From Callorhinus ursinus (lineage: Eukaryota > Chordata > Mammalia > Carnivora > Otariidae): a stretch of 64,000 nt of DNA. The DNA lies in NCBI RefSeq assembly GCF_003265705.1, contig NW_020312817.1:45263113-45327112 (forward strand), in the 5' to 3' direction. How positions within the stretch are numbered: the first letter of the stretch is position 1; every line of letters starts with the position of its first letter. Positions 1-11,230 of this stretch are shown one piece after another. The notes beneath the pieces were generated by a model. The model was given only the letters and a program-made list of their open reading frames with translations, did not search any database and had not been told where the DNA came from. Both the position numbers and the translations under genes were made by a program.

Positions 1-446
1 CAACACTAAGCACCACTGCCAAAAAACTCTGTGAGGCTTTATTCGATGATAAGCTAGCTTTAGTTGACAGGCAAATTCAGAAGAAGTTAATGACTAATAG
101 TGGGGTTTATTCACCTATTCCACACCTATGCTATTGAGTCAATTACTTAACCTAAGCTTCAGTTCCATTGCTGTAAAATAAGGATGGTAATACTCTGACA
201 TACTTCATGAATTTGTTCTGGAAATCAACCAAATAATTGCATATGCAAAAAGTGCTGGTTTTACTTCTTTGCATGTTGTCTGTGTAAGTGTCCAGTTCAA
301 GACGTCCATTGAGGTGGGGACCCATGGAGATCCTGTAAGGCAAGATGGTTATAAACAAAGCTTTGTTAAGAAAGTAAAATATATTTTGTAAAAAAAGAAA
401 GTAAAATTATGAAAAGGAGATAATTTTCTAAATTTCTTCAGCATTT
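1..446. other. Unassigned non-coding sequence
   Basis: AT-rich sequence with no repeat family or exon that I can recognise. The one open frame (minus strand, 152-358, 68 codons) has no recognisable domain. Confidence 0.5.
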
Positions 447-462
447 AAAGAATCAAGCCTAG

Positions 463-664
463 CAGGCCCCTGAGTGTCTCAGTTGTTAAGCATCTGCCTT
501 CGGCTCAGGTCATGATCCCAGGGTTCCCAGGATCGAGCCCCGCATCGGGCTCCCTGCTCAGCTGGAAGCCTGTTTCTCCCTTTCTCACTCCCCCTGCTTG
601 TGTTCCCTCTCTCGCTGTGTCTCTCTCTGTCAAATAAATAAATAAAATCTTCAAAAAGAAAAAA
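463..664 (+). repeat. CAN SINE (young caniform type)
   Basis: A tRNA-Lys-derived SINE with the usual core, CT-rich middle and 'aaataaataaataaaatct' tail. It is flanked by a near-perfect target-site duplication, aaagaatcaagcctag at 447-462 and aaagaatcaagcatag at 665-680 (one mismatch), so both ends are certain. The head is diverged ('ctgagtgtctcagttg'), so the pol III A box is probably lost. Confidence 0.95.
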
Positions 665-724
665 AAAGAATCAAGCATAGAAACACTGAATCATAATGTT
701 ACTTTCATGAGTAATAACAATACT

Positions 725-865
725 GGCTAATGACCTCGCATTATCATTATCACCCATTTATACCTAGGGAAACAGAGGTATAAAATAGTTAAGAAACTTA
801 TCCAAGGTCACAAAATTTGTACCTAAATTGCCTGGATTTAGCATCTGTGCTTACAACTACTATGT
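725..865 (-). repeat. MIR element
   Basis: Antisense MIR core: 'gggaaacagaggtataaaa' followed by 'ttatccaaggtcacaaa' matches the conserved 'gaggaaactgaggcac...ttgcccaaggtcacaca' block. It is old and diverged, and its ends are approximate. Confidence 0.75.
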
Positions 866-1299
866 CTTACTGCTTCTAAAGAATTCCTAGGATAAGTTTA
901 ATGCCAGCACCACTATCGGACTTCTGAACTAGGGAGGAAGATGGAATATGGACAGAAATGGAAAAACCTAGGAGCTAGCCTCTCCGGAGGACAGGGAAGA
1001 AGAGGGACAAAAAGAATGCTACATAAGGAGACCCAAAAGGCAGGTGCCCTGACCCACATGTGGAGCCCACAGGACGTGTAGCTGCACTTTCCATTGAGAC
1101 AAAGCTGGTCCTGAGTTCGGTTTCCTCCAGATACCTTTGGTTCCTTGAGGCAAGAATGGGATGAACACAATGAGGCTGGCCCAGCTAGTAAGCAACATAA
1201 CACCCTGGCAAAGCCAAGAGAGAGACCCTGCGATGAGTCATACCCAGTAAACAGAATTTTAACCCCCATGACCTTGGTCTCCTTGTGTTCCGCTTGTGA
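866..1299. other. Unassigned sequence
   Basis: Somewhat GC-richer than its surroundings. Overlapping frames of 118 codons (minus) and 75 codons (plus) occur here, but neither shows a recognisable domain. The right part may be the 5' portion of the MaLR-like relic that follows. Confidence 0.4.
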
Positions 1300-1889
1300 A
1301 CAGGTTACATTACATGATCAAGGGGACTCTGCTGATATAATTAAGGTCACTAATCACTGGATCTTAAAATAGGGAGATGATCCTGTATTTATTTAAGTGG
1401 GCCCAATGTAAAGCTGAGCCCTTAAAAACAGCATTCTCCTGGCAATGGGTAGACAACGAAGTCACAGAGATGTAGCAGACCAGAATGTAGGTGAAGCAGG
1501 TGGGGCAGAAGAGGATGGCAGAGGACTCAACCCACTGTTGCTAGACGCAGCCATAGAGAAAACAGGAAGAGGAATATGGGTAGATTTTGAGAGCCAGGAG
1601 CTAAGAGTGGGCTCTGGCTGAAAGCCAGCAAAGAAATGAGACCTCAGTACTACAGCCACCAGGTAATTGAATTTGGCCAAAACCCTGAATAAGATTTGAA
1701 GTGAATTCTTCCCCAGCACCTCCAATAAGGAACACAGCCCTTCAACACCTTGGTTTCAGTCTTGTGAGATGCTAAGCAGAGGACCCAGCCAAGTCCACCT
1801 GGGCTTCTATCCTTCGGAGACTATGAGATAATAAATTTGTGTTGTTTTCAGCTGTTATGTTTGTGGTAAGTTTTTATGGCAGCAATAGG
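1300..1889 (+). repeat. MaLR/MLT1-like LTR relic
   Basis: Matches a family I remember by 'gtgggcccaatgtaa', 'ggaacacagcccttcaaca', 'gataataaatttgtgttg' and a final 'gtggtaagtttttatggcagcaa'. The AATAAA near the end fits an LTR polyadenylation signal. The MaLR/MLT1 assignment rests on this 3' end and is uncertain. A second copy in the opposite orientation lies at the right edge of the window. Confidence 0.55.
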
Positions 1890-1904
1890 TGGCTCTCAGA
1901 TTTG

Positions 1905-2018
1905 TGTGTGATCACAATTACCTGGAGGGTATGCTCGTACACAAACTGCTGGGACCTATCCAGAGAGTTTGAGATTCATCAGGTCTGGGGCGGGACTAAA
2001 TTTGCATTTGGGGGGTGT
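1905..2018. repeat. MER5-type hAT fragment
   Basis: 'cacaattacctggagggt', 'aaactgctgggacc' and 'aggtctggggcgggactaaa' follow the MER5A/B non-autonomous hAT consensus. The copy stops where the next SINE begins and no continuation is seen beyond it. Confidence 0.65.
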
Positions 2019-2021
2019 GCA

Positions 2022-2203
2022 TTTTTTTTTTAAGATTTTAAAAGACACAGCGAGAGAGGGAACACAAGCAGGGGGAGTGGGAGAGAGAGAAGCAGGCTTC
2101 CTGCTGAGCAGGGAGTCCGCGATGCAGGGCTTGATCCGAGGACCCCAGGATCATGACCTGAGCTGAAGGCAAACGCTTATCGACTGAGCCACCCAGGCGC
2201 CCC
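2022..2203 (-). repeat. CAN SINE (young caniform type)
   Basis: Reverse-orientation SINE, poly-T at the left and 'gagccacccaggcgcccc' at the right. Part of the TTTATTTATTT tail is missing ('aagattttaaaagacacag'), a small internal deletion. I see no clear target-site duplication. Confidence 0.92.
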
Positions 2204-3643
2204 AGTAAGTCCATACTTCTTAACAAAACATTTAACAAAAGAAATGCTATGGAACAAAAATATCATTCTGATGATTTCAAAAGGCTATAATAACACCCAT
2301 GTCTAAGCATAAATGCCTACTAAAAGATACCTTAACATTTTTTGAAAATACTATTATATTCTCTTCAGAGCCTGTTGTTTCTTCTACCCAAATAAACAAA
2401 ACTTCACCAAAAAACAATATATGAAGAAAGCTCCACAGTCTCAAGACTTTCAGAATGACAAGTTTAGACTAATAATATATAGCCTATAGCCTGCTGATTG
2501 AAAAAAAAAAAAATAACCATGCCCATATCTTACTGAAATGGGTTTTTATATGTACAAAAGCATACTCATAAAATTTTAAAACTATGTGCCAACTTAATAG
2601 AAATTCACTACTCCTGGAGTATGCTAATAGAAAGTCAGTACTTTGAAATTTAAAATGAAAACTCGTATCTGTCAAATTCATTTCCTTATTTTGACTGCAT
2701 TCATAGTCTCATCATTTAAATTCATTGTGGAGCAAAAAGAAACTCAATCTACTCCTAAATTATGGCTTGTTTTCCATTTGGGTGTAAAAATATGTGACAT
2801 GCAGGTAGGCACTTACTCTGTATGCTCTGTTGGATTTCCAAAGTCCCAACAAGGATTAAGTTTTTCTAAACAAAATACACTTGACCAAAGGGAAACATTT
2901 TTCTACCTATTATCATTCAGCAATGATATAATTCAGATTTGGGAAGTAGATTCCAAACACTGAGAATAAGACTATTAATATTTTAGATATTTTGAGGAAG
3001 TATCTTTATACAGTCCAGAAATAACTTCAAATTATTTAATAGAAACACAGCTTCTTTGGCAATTAGTTTATTCTATGTCCTTCTAACCTCCTGTAAATTA
3101 GAATTCCATATGCAACGATTATATAACTCTTTATCTTCGCCAGAATCTCAACATTTCATATTCAGACTACAGCAAAATAACCACCAAACTGCTCTTTTTA
3201 TCTTCAGTCACTTTAATATATAATTCAGTCCAAACTAATCATCTGATACACTTCTTTTCTAAGAGACCAAAATGACTGCTTCATTCTCTTCCCCAAGAAT
3301 TTGCAAAGTCTTCCTTGTGGCATGGCTTGGCACTCCCACTTTCTGACCACGGTCTATTGGACCTTATTTCTTTAACAAAAATCTGTTTCCATCAGGTTTG
3401 GACCACATTATAACACCTGGTTCGTGCTACTTCCCAAAGCCCCCACCTCTTTCTCATCATCCAGCATACAAATAATGACAACCTCCCACTTCATTTTTTC
3501 CCAAACCCCTAAACTGCTACTGGGTTTGCAGTCAGTAACAGAAGAGCTTACTGTTTTCTAAAGTGGCTCATTGTTTAAAAATGGACATTAGTTTTTACAT
3601 CATGCACTTGGTTATAAACTCATTAGGGCACAAATCAAGTTTT
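2204..3643. other. Unassigned AT-rich sequence
   Basis: No repeat family or exon recognised. The longest open frame is 106 codons on the plus strand (2643-2963), with no recognisable domain and no visible gene context. I treat it as chance. Confidence 0.45.
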
Positions 3644-3652
3644 TTACTTCTT

Positions 3653-3851
3653 CCCTTTTTTTATTTAATTAATTTATTTTTAGAGAGAGAGAGAATGAAT
3701 AGGAGGGGCAGAGGGAGAGGGAGAGAGAATCCTGAGCAGACTCCATGCTGAGCAGAGTCCAAAGTGAAGCTCGATCCCAGAACCCTGAGATCAAAATCTG
3801 AGCTGAAACTAAGAGTCAGATGCTTAACCGACCTTTCCACCCAGATGCCCC
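3653..3851 (-). repeat. CAN SINE (older type)
   Basis: Reverse-orientation SINE with the older body ('aactaagagtcagatgctta', reverse of the 'gactcttggtttc' form) and a diverged head ('tttccacccagatgcccc'). It is flanked by a 9-bp duplication, ttacttctt, at 3644-3652 and 3852-3860. It is clearly more diverged than the copies at 11.0 or 20.4 kb. Confidence 0.9.
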
Positions 3852-3860
3852 TTACTTCTT

Positions 3861-6059
3861 TTCTATCATCTGTAGAATAAGTAGGGTGTTAGGTCTATGG
3901 CCTTCAAAAATGTTTGATTAGGTATGCACATATAAGAATCAGATAAGTATCTTTTTTCCTTTTTTTTCAAATTTTTATCTTTTTTTTATCTTTTCAATAG
4001 TGGAGTCCATTTCCTAGATAGCAATAGATTTAAAAATATCTTTTAGACACAGTTTTATAGAGATATTCTTTGCTCAGTACTTACTAGCAACCTAAAACAA
4101 GAAAGATTTTGGTATTGTTTAGAAAACATAATTTATATTCAGGATTCTCTTACTTTACATATTTAAAAATATATAGTTTCAGTGCTTATTTTAACTATAT
4201 CACTAGTTTTTAGTTATTATGTTTTAAAACTGGGTTTCATTTTTGTTTAGGAAAAATCTTGGGGCTTCCTTCATCAAACTAGTGAGGTCTGCTTTGATAT
4301 TTCATTCACTGCCAAGTTCCACTGGAGGAATTTTTTGCAAAGGACTATACAAGCTCTACAGATGGGACCACAATATCTTTTAGGAAGTCTTTCTTCTCTT
4401 CACCAACCCAAACTACCTTTTGCCCCCAAGGCCCTATGACTTGGCCTTTTTCTGAATTCCATTGTATCCCATCTAATTAGAATGACTACTACACAATATT
4501 TAATTTGAATACAAATTGCCTGTGGTGTTGTCTATTTGTTTTATATAAGCTTTTGTCCTCTCTAATACATTCAGGGACAGGGACTCTGCCCTTTCCATAA
4601 TGATTAACACAGTGTTGGTTATTTAGGCAAAATGTTATGAGGATTCATAGACTTGATTCTTTGCCAACTTCAAGTCTCACAATCACACCCGAAAGATGAC
4701 TATACCTAAATTATAATACTAATACTCTTATGCAGGGTTTTTCGACTGAGAACACATCACTTTCGATGCCACTTGTCTGAAAGCAAAGTGTTTCAGACCT
4801 GCTTAATGCTCACTGGTGAGGTAAGAATTGCTCCACCTCATCAGATTGCAAAAAGAGAAACCGTTCTTTAAGGGAGGAGTGCTCAGAGATGAGCTCAGCT
4901 GAGGATGAGCATCTCTAAGACCATTATCTTCCATTTCAACAGGGCACTTAGATCAGGTGATAGAGAGGTAACCAACAGCACCTCTAAATTTTGTACATAC
5001 CAATGGATTAATATTGAATAGTCTGGGCAGCAGAAAAATGGGGAAATAATCAGTCCCTTTTTGATCTGCTGCCAGAAAAGTGCTCAAAACAAAAATGCGC
5101 CAGATTATGAAAAAGCATCCAGCAACTCAAGGATAGTCAAGAAAACAAAGTAATCATAATATTAAGATATGATATAAAAAAATAAATGCAGGTAAGAGCT
5201 TAGGTAAGAGCTATTTTAAATTAAGTGATTATAAGAATACTTGATTAGTACTCAAGGACTTGTATTTTTTAAGTAAGCTCTAGTGAGTTACTACATTTTA
5301 TTTTAAAAGTCAAAGTTAAATCTGTACACGTGCTGGTGAGTTAATAAGGAATTAAGTTGCAGGAACTCAGAAATTAGCGAAGCCTTCTACCCCCCCCCAC
5401 CTCTTTCAGTCTCCCAAGCGGAAGTGGCTTATTCACCAGGTCTAATGTAAACAGAGTGCTGTGCATCCAGTGGGAACTGTCAAAAATGGGAGATAATTCT
5501 TCTTCATTGTTATCCTTGCCCCTTTCTATTGAACTGTCAGTCTTGAAAAGTCATAACACATACAACAATCATATTTGCTTAGAATTCTTTTGTAGCAAGG
5601 TTTGATAGCTGAGCACCTGTGGTATTCAGCATATATGCCCCCTGATAAATCACCTTGTTACACTTGTTGATAAAATCATATGTGAAAAACAGATACAATA
5701 AACCAAACTTCTGGTCAGAAGCATAACTATGTGCTTACAAACCAAAAAATACCTCAGGTGATATGTTTTTGTAAATACAGAAATAAAATGTACAATGGCA
5801 TTTAGGAAATGCATATGGGTTTCTGTTAAGTCTGCACATAGCAAGGTAGTTCTTCCCATTTAGTTCCTAATTTCACAATAGCAAAGATTTCATTGAAAAC
5901 TCCTGGCCACTGGCCAAAGTTTATTATCATTATTTATAGTTTTATGTTCCGATCATCAAATCCTGGTGTGCTGGGCTGAACGGGAGCCCCTGATCACTGG
6001 GAGAGACAAGATGTGTGCAAGAGAGCAACATGTGAGGTCACCAGGACATGCTGAACACC
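3861..6059. other. Unassigned sequence, possible L2 scrap
   Basis: Mostly AT-rich with no recognisable exon. 'ggacagggactctgccc' with 'aacacagtgttgg' near 4572-4625 resembles the extreme 3' end of L2 but is too short to call. A C8 run lies at about 5392-5399. The only noteworthy frame (minus, 5650-5859, 69 codons) is unrecognised. Confidence 0.4.
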
Positions 6060-6240
6060 TACACTGAGCAGCTGTAATTCAGGTACTTCACATATACCAC
6101 TTTACACTGTCTCAGTGCTCTGAGGTCAGTATGATCACATCCCCATTTTACAGATAAGGGCACTAAAGCACAAGATGTTCAGTCATCTTCCCAAGGTTAA
6201 TAGAATTTTAACCAAGATTTGTTCCAAATCTGTGGGGTTT
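6060..6240 (-). repeat. MIR element
   Basis: Antisense MIR: 'catccccattttacagataag' region followed by 'ttcccaaggttaatag', with the 'cacatataccactttacact' upstream block. Ends are approximate. Confidence 0.75.
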
Positions 6241-6639
6241 TTTTTTTCCCAACATGCAATGCAACTTCCCTAGGTTCAATACTTTACTTTTCAGGTAGTT
6301 AAGTCTCAGGGGGCAGACAAGTTAAGAAAATATATCTTCAAGTAGCTTCCCAGAAATATAGGGATAATAAATCCCAAATAGATTATAAAAGGTAACTAAA
6401 ACATTTGGGGGATGTTCCTGACCTTTCAGTTTGTCAGAGAAAATGAGACCATTCTAACATTCATCTCTTGGCACCACTCTCAGGATACAAGTGAACTGAT
6501 GATGGATCTGGTCCAATATGGCAGTTCTCTGTTTCATGCATGACCCCAAAGTCTTCAGCAAATAACTGAATACATGTGAGTATAAGCCATTTCATTCTAA
6601 GGTGACCAGAATCACCTCAGGTAACCATCTGCAAGCTAT

Positions 6640-7136
6640 TCAACATCTTTTTCCACTCTCATCTCCTTCCCAATTGCCTAATAAGGCAATTGTAAGGCCT
6701 AATTGCCTTATAATAATAAGATGGGGCCTGTTTCCACCTTCCTACCTACATCTCATCTTTTCCTGCCTTCTAAGGCATCAATCACTCCATGAATCACAAC
6801 CTCTCCTTTGTATCCTCAATTTATCCCCCTTTTCTGGTTCCTTCAAGTCAGTGAAAAGTCTTACCCAAGCAAAAAACAAAAACAAAACCCCCCTCAAGCC
6901 AGAAATCAAACAAACTCCATCCCCTTCCTCTCCTGGCATTCTGTACTTCCTGTCCCTTTACAGCCTGGCTTCTGGAAAGGGTGGTCTAGGATGCTTTTTC
7001 CGTTTTCTCACTACCTACCCATTCCCCGTCCCACAACAATCTGGCTACTGCCCTCACCATTCCACTGAAATTAGCCTTGCAAAGTTACAAATGATCTTCT
7101 AGTTGCTTAATTCAATGGACAACATGTGCTTCTCCA
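6640..7136 (+). repeat. L2 LINE relic, 5' segment
   Basis: Sense-strand L2 coding remnant, pyrimidine-rich. 'gccttgcaaagttacaaatg' and 'aattcaatggacaacatg' correspond to the L2 stretch on 'accaatgacctc...ccaatggtcaattctcag'. The 166- and 86-codon frames here are remnants without an intact reading frame. The L2 is interrupted at about 7137 and resumes near 7516. Confidence 0.6.
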
Positions 7137-7515
7137 GCTTATATACTAAAATTGGAAAGATGTGGAGAAGATTATCATGGTCTCTGGGCAAGAATGATAA
7201 GCAAATTCATGCAGTGCTTCATATTTTTATAGTAGGAACTCATTTTGTTATATATAGACATATCTGGATATAGAGAATATATTTGCATATAGAAAAAGTC
7301 TGGAAAGATATACATCAAAATTTTAGCAGTAGTTATGCTCAGCGATGAGATTTAGGGCAATTCTTAAATTATACATAATTTATATATATGTATATGTTTT
7401 CACCATATATATGTGTGTATATATACATATATATTTCAACTTATATAATGATTACATATTTCTTATCTAAATAAAAATAAATATATCACCTCAAAAGATC
7501 TAGTGATCCCTTTTC
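7137..7515. repeat. AT-rich insert splitting the L2
   Basis: About 375 bp between two L2 pieces that are otherwise adjacent in the L2 consensus. It contains 'gtctggaaagatatacatc' and 'agcagtagttatgctcagcg', which recall a common old interspersed repeat I cannot name. A TA/TATG-rich microsatellite-like tract (about 7380-7435) lies inside it. Confidence 0.5.
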
Positions 7516-8640
7516 AGTTCTTACCTATTGGACCTCTCAGCAGTATTTAATAGGATTATTACTCTTCTCTTTCCTTGGCTTCAAGAACACCACTCTCCCC
7601 TGCTCTTTCTCTACCCTCTTGGCATTTTGTTCTTAGTCTCTCCCTTTTCTACACACAGTCTCTGGGTGGCCTCATTCATGTCAGTGGCTTACATGATGCT
7701 GAAAACTCCCAACTCTATTTCTCTAGCTCAGGATTCTTGCCTGAGTTCCAGCCTCCTATATGCAATCAATTACTAGGTTTCCAGACACTTCAAAGTGAAC
7801 TCATTCTCCCCCTGCCAAATTGGTCCAACTCCTATAGTCATATGTCAGTGAACAGAACCACCATCTATCAAGCCCTGTCAAAAATGGAGAAGTCATTTTT
7901 TATTCCTTTCCTTTTTCTTACCTCCTGTATCTAAAAGCTCAAGTCTAAAATAGTTCTATCTCCCATATTTCACAAACATCACTTCTTTTTTCCTCTATCC
8001 CCACTGTCTTAATCAAGGCTCTCATCATTTCTTCTTTAGGTCACTGAAACAGCCTCTTGACTATCACATTGTCCTTAGTCTTAGCCCCCTTGAATCCCTT
8101 CTCGGTTCTTCAGCCTTTGTGGTTTTTCCAAAATATATTTTCCAAAATATAAATTACATCATGTCACTCTGGGTTGAAAAGCCTGTGATGACTCCCATTG
8201 TCTAAGGATAAAGTTCCAGTTATACTTATTGTCCTCCAGTATAGACTTATTACTCAGCATCCATCTTCAGTCTTTCTGAACTCTAGACTTGAACTGCTAG
8301 CTATTCTCCAAACATTCCATATTCTCTGATACCTCTAAGCCTTCGCTCATGTCACCCCATCTGCAAAAAACTCTTTCCCTGTTTTCTTAACTTGATTTAG
8401 TCTCAGTTATCCTTTGAGACTCAACTCAGGGTTCATTTCTTGATGTGCTCAGACCCACACTTGCTCTCAGAGTACATTTGCTTCTCTCTACTGGGCTATA
8501 AATCACACTCTACTTAATTGTTCACTCATTTGTCTCTTTCACAGTAGAATGTTTAGCTCCTTGAGGCAAGGATTGTGAATTTAGTATTTTTTTTAATATA
8601 CGCATAAGTAAATGATTGGCATACAAAAGGCAACCACTTC
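7516..8640 (+). repeat. L2 LINE relic, RT to 3' end
   Basis: L2 resumes at 'ctattggacctctcagcag' (L2: 'cttgacctatcagcagcatttg'). The + frame at 7575-7934 keeps a decayed reverse-transcriptase core: where L2 has YADDSQIYISS this copy reads LHDAENSQLYFSS, so the catalytic YADD is lost. It continues through the C-terminal region ('acatcatgtcactctggg') to the 3' end ('gaatgtttagctccttgagg'). It has no coding capacity. Confidence 0.75.
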
Positions 8641-10013
8641 CCAGCTGATGTGATGAGAAGGAAATACAAAACAAGGTCTCTTGAACAAATTTACCCATGA
8701 GATACTATAGTGTCATTCTTCAAAAGTCACTAAAGTAAACATAAGTACATCTAATGGTATTTGTTCAACCCCTATACTGACAGCTTAAAGAGCTCAAAAT
8801 TCAGGAAGAGCTCCAGGAAAAAAATTCAGAACTTGAATTACAGCCATTCTTACTGACAAGCATAAGGTCTTTTAAGCTGGCACTTTGCTTCAGGAATGCC
8901 ATGATGTAATGCAAGGAACACAGCACACAAGTGAGAAAAAACAGTTTCTAGTTATATTTTTACTTTCCAGCCACCCAAATGATTCTCTTGGCAAATCACC
9001 TGCTTCATCTGAAATTATAGGGCAGCACCTTCACAGGCCTGAAAGAACCAGATGGTCTTCTGTATTCCCTTTAGCACTAAAATAAATAATTATAACATTT
9101 CCATGAGAATGCTTTTCAATGTTTCAGCTCTTATAATACAAACAAGATTATCTACTAACTATATATGATTATTGGGGGGCTTATTTAAGTTAAGAAGTCC
9201 CTTAAGGACTACCAAGTAAGCTTTTTAACTAAATTTAAATACCGTGTTTCTCACACTGGTATTACTGATCTCACAACAGGACAGCATGGCTTTATACTGG
9301 CTCTTCAATACGGGGGAGAAATTATCTGTCATCAATGGACCTTGGTCCACACTCCTCCCTCTCCTCTGACCAAAGACAGGCAAGCACAAAATGCTCCTTT
9401 GACTAGATGGGAAACAGAGGAAAACAAATGGCCTCTCAAGTAACACTGAAGACAGAATTATATTTAAAATAGAAGATAATTAATATGGAAAATACCACAT
9501 CTCACAGATATCTTCCTCCACTAACCCCCTCAAAGCCTACTGCTCTTTCTCTTAAACACAATCTCAATTCATTCAAATTATCATGTATCCACAGGTTTGT
9601 GTTAGGTCTGGATCTTTCTCCAGCCCAGGAAAGAGAATTATAATTATCCCATAACAAATATGTGAAGATCCAAGTTAGCCGGGGACTTCTGGGAAAAGTC
9701 TTCCTGGAGAATAGGCAGATATGTTATTCCCCCCGTCCACTATTATAACTACACATGACACTATTGCATCCATTTGTGACAATGAGGGGAGATAATAACA
9801 ACAGCTGAGGATACAAAGAGGAAGAAGGAAGGTACTTTGGTCTTTTATGACAGTAATACATTCAATTAACCAAGACTGAAACCATCCTGTCTTTGAAATA
9901 GTAGATATGATTTGATATTATTTGCAGCCAAAATCCTTCTGATGGATAAAATACTACTGATTATTTCAAAAAAGCTCTCCTTGTGTTGAAATCCGTGGAC
10001 TTGCCCTACAAAT
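8641..10013. other. Unassigned sequence
   Basis: No exon recognised. 'gggacttctgggaaaagtc' near 9681-9699 recalls a MER-type DNA element, but I cannot define one. Confidence 0.4.
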
Positions 10014-10014
10014 G

Positions 10015-10232
10015 AAGGGGATGGCAAACTATAACTGGCAGGCTAAATCTGCCCGTGAACTACTTTTGTAAATAAAGCTTTATTGGAACACAGCCACTCT
10101 TTTTTTGATTGTCTGTGGTTGCTTTCCTGCTGTAACAGCCGAGCTGAGTAGTTTTAACAGAGACCACATAGCCCACAAAACTGAAAATATTTAGTATCTG
10201 GCTCATCACAGAAAAAAGTTTTCCAGCCCCTG
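10015..10232 (+). repeat. Non-autonomous hAT-type element
   Basis: Near full length. The left end 'aaggggatggcaaacta' and right end 'gttttccagcccctg' are inverted repeats of the CAGGGG(T/C)nGGCAAAC type. The interior 'gtaaataaagctttattgg' and 'aacacagccactc' matches a common mammalian hAT MITE-like family. I do not give the MER number. A partial copy in reverse orientation lies at 30895-31018. Confidence 0.75.
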
Positions 10233-10240
10233 TTCTATAC

Positions 10241-10420
10241 CAGCAGATCTCAGCTAGGAGCTGTATCACTGAGAAATATTTTCCAGGGGCCATTCTGGAT
10301 GTCCTGATCATCCTGAAGTTCTACAGAACCAAGGTTTAATGCTGTGCAATGTTAAAGTTCTACACAACAAAGGATACCCCCACCCAAAATGCCAAGAGTG
10401 ATCTTGTTGAGAAATACTAC
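10241..10420 (+). repeat. MER20 hAT element
   Basis: Starts 'cagcagatctcagctagg' (MER20: 'cagtggttctcaaccggg') and ends 'cttgttgagaaatac'. The inner 'tgctgtgcaatgttaaag' and 'acaacaaaggata' fits the MER20 3' half. Only 8 bp separate it from the preceding hAT element. Confidence 0.7.
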
Positions 10421-10428
10421 TCATATTC

Positions 10429-10993
10429 ACTATGATAACCCTTAACTGTGTGCCATACCTTAGGCCACATGAATTGGATTTTACATTGCACCTACCACCA
10501 CAAGTTCGAAGGATTCACCTCCATAGGTGAACAGCAAACCAAAAGCATAGTAGTGAACACACTATTGATTCTCATTAGACATTTATTGATTAATTAGAGA
10601 AAATATATTTATCATTACTTTGGGGCTATTTTTTTAAATTAGAATTTTCTGTTTTGGAAAACTGCTTAAATGCACACACAACAGTCTAAGTTTTGTTCTA
10701 AACTACAAATTGGCTCTGCACACAATTTTTATTTAGGCATATTTTATTTTATACTCATGAATTTTTAAGTGCTTTCTACTTTCAATTTTACAGAGTGATT
10801 ATAATTTCTTTGGAGTTCCTTTTATATTAAGCAGTTTTTTAATACATAATGATAATCATTTTAATTCCTGCTTTAATAAAAAGGCCTTAAAATATTTTAT
10901 TGAAAGGAACTAAATTAGCCTCGCTCTAGTATAGAGATCTAAACTTGAAAGAAAAACATGTGCATCTGAAACCACTGTAATTGTTTCACAATC
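10429..10993. other. Unassigned AT-rich sequence
   Basis: Nothing recognisable as a gene or repeat. Confidence 0.5.
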
Positions 10994-11010
10994 AAGAAAT
11001 ATATAACCTT

Positions 11011-11213
11011 GGGGAGCCTGGGGTGGCTCAGTCGGTTAAGCGTCTGCCTTCGGTTCAGGTCATGATCCCAGGATCCTGGGATCAAGCCCTGCATTGGGCT
11101 CCCTGCTTGGCAGGAAGCCTGCTTCTCCCTCTCCCGCTCCCCCTGCTTGTGTTCCCTCTCTCACTGTCTCACTCTCTGTCAAATAAATAAATAAATAAAA
11201 TCTTTAAAAAAAA
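11011..11213 (+). repeat. CAN SINE, intact with perfect 17-bp TSD
   Basis: Best-preserved SINE in the window. An exact 17-bp duplication, aagaaatatataacctt, sits at 10994-11010 and 11214-11230. The A-box-like TGGCTCAGTCGG (11024-11035) fits the pol III consensus. The B-box region 'gggatcaagccc' (11078-11089) is degenerate. The tail is (AAAT)n plus poly-A. The identical flanks imply a fairly recent insertion. Confidence 0.97.
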
Positions 11214-11230
11214 AAGAAATATATAACCTT

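Noticed and set aside
4790..4990. Possible exon with a donor-like 'ggtgaggtaagaa'
   Set aside because: No long open frame, no acceptor upstream that I trust, and no recognisable protein similarity.
6602..7102. 166-codon open frame on the plus strand
   Set aside because: It lies largely in an L2 relic, is proline/serine-rich from pyrimidine-rich DNA, and shows no domain.
11011..11213. tRNA gene
   Set aside because: The A-box and B-box-like motifs belong to the tRNA-derived head of a CAN SINE. The tail and target duplication show retrotransposition, and no tRNA fold was found.
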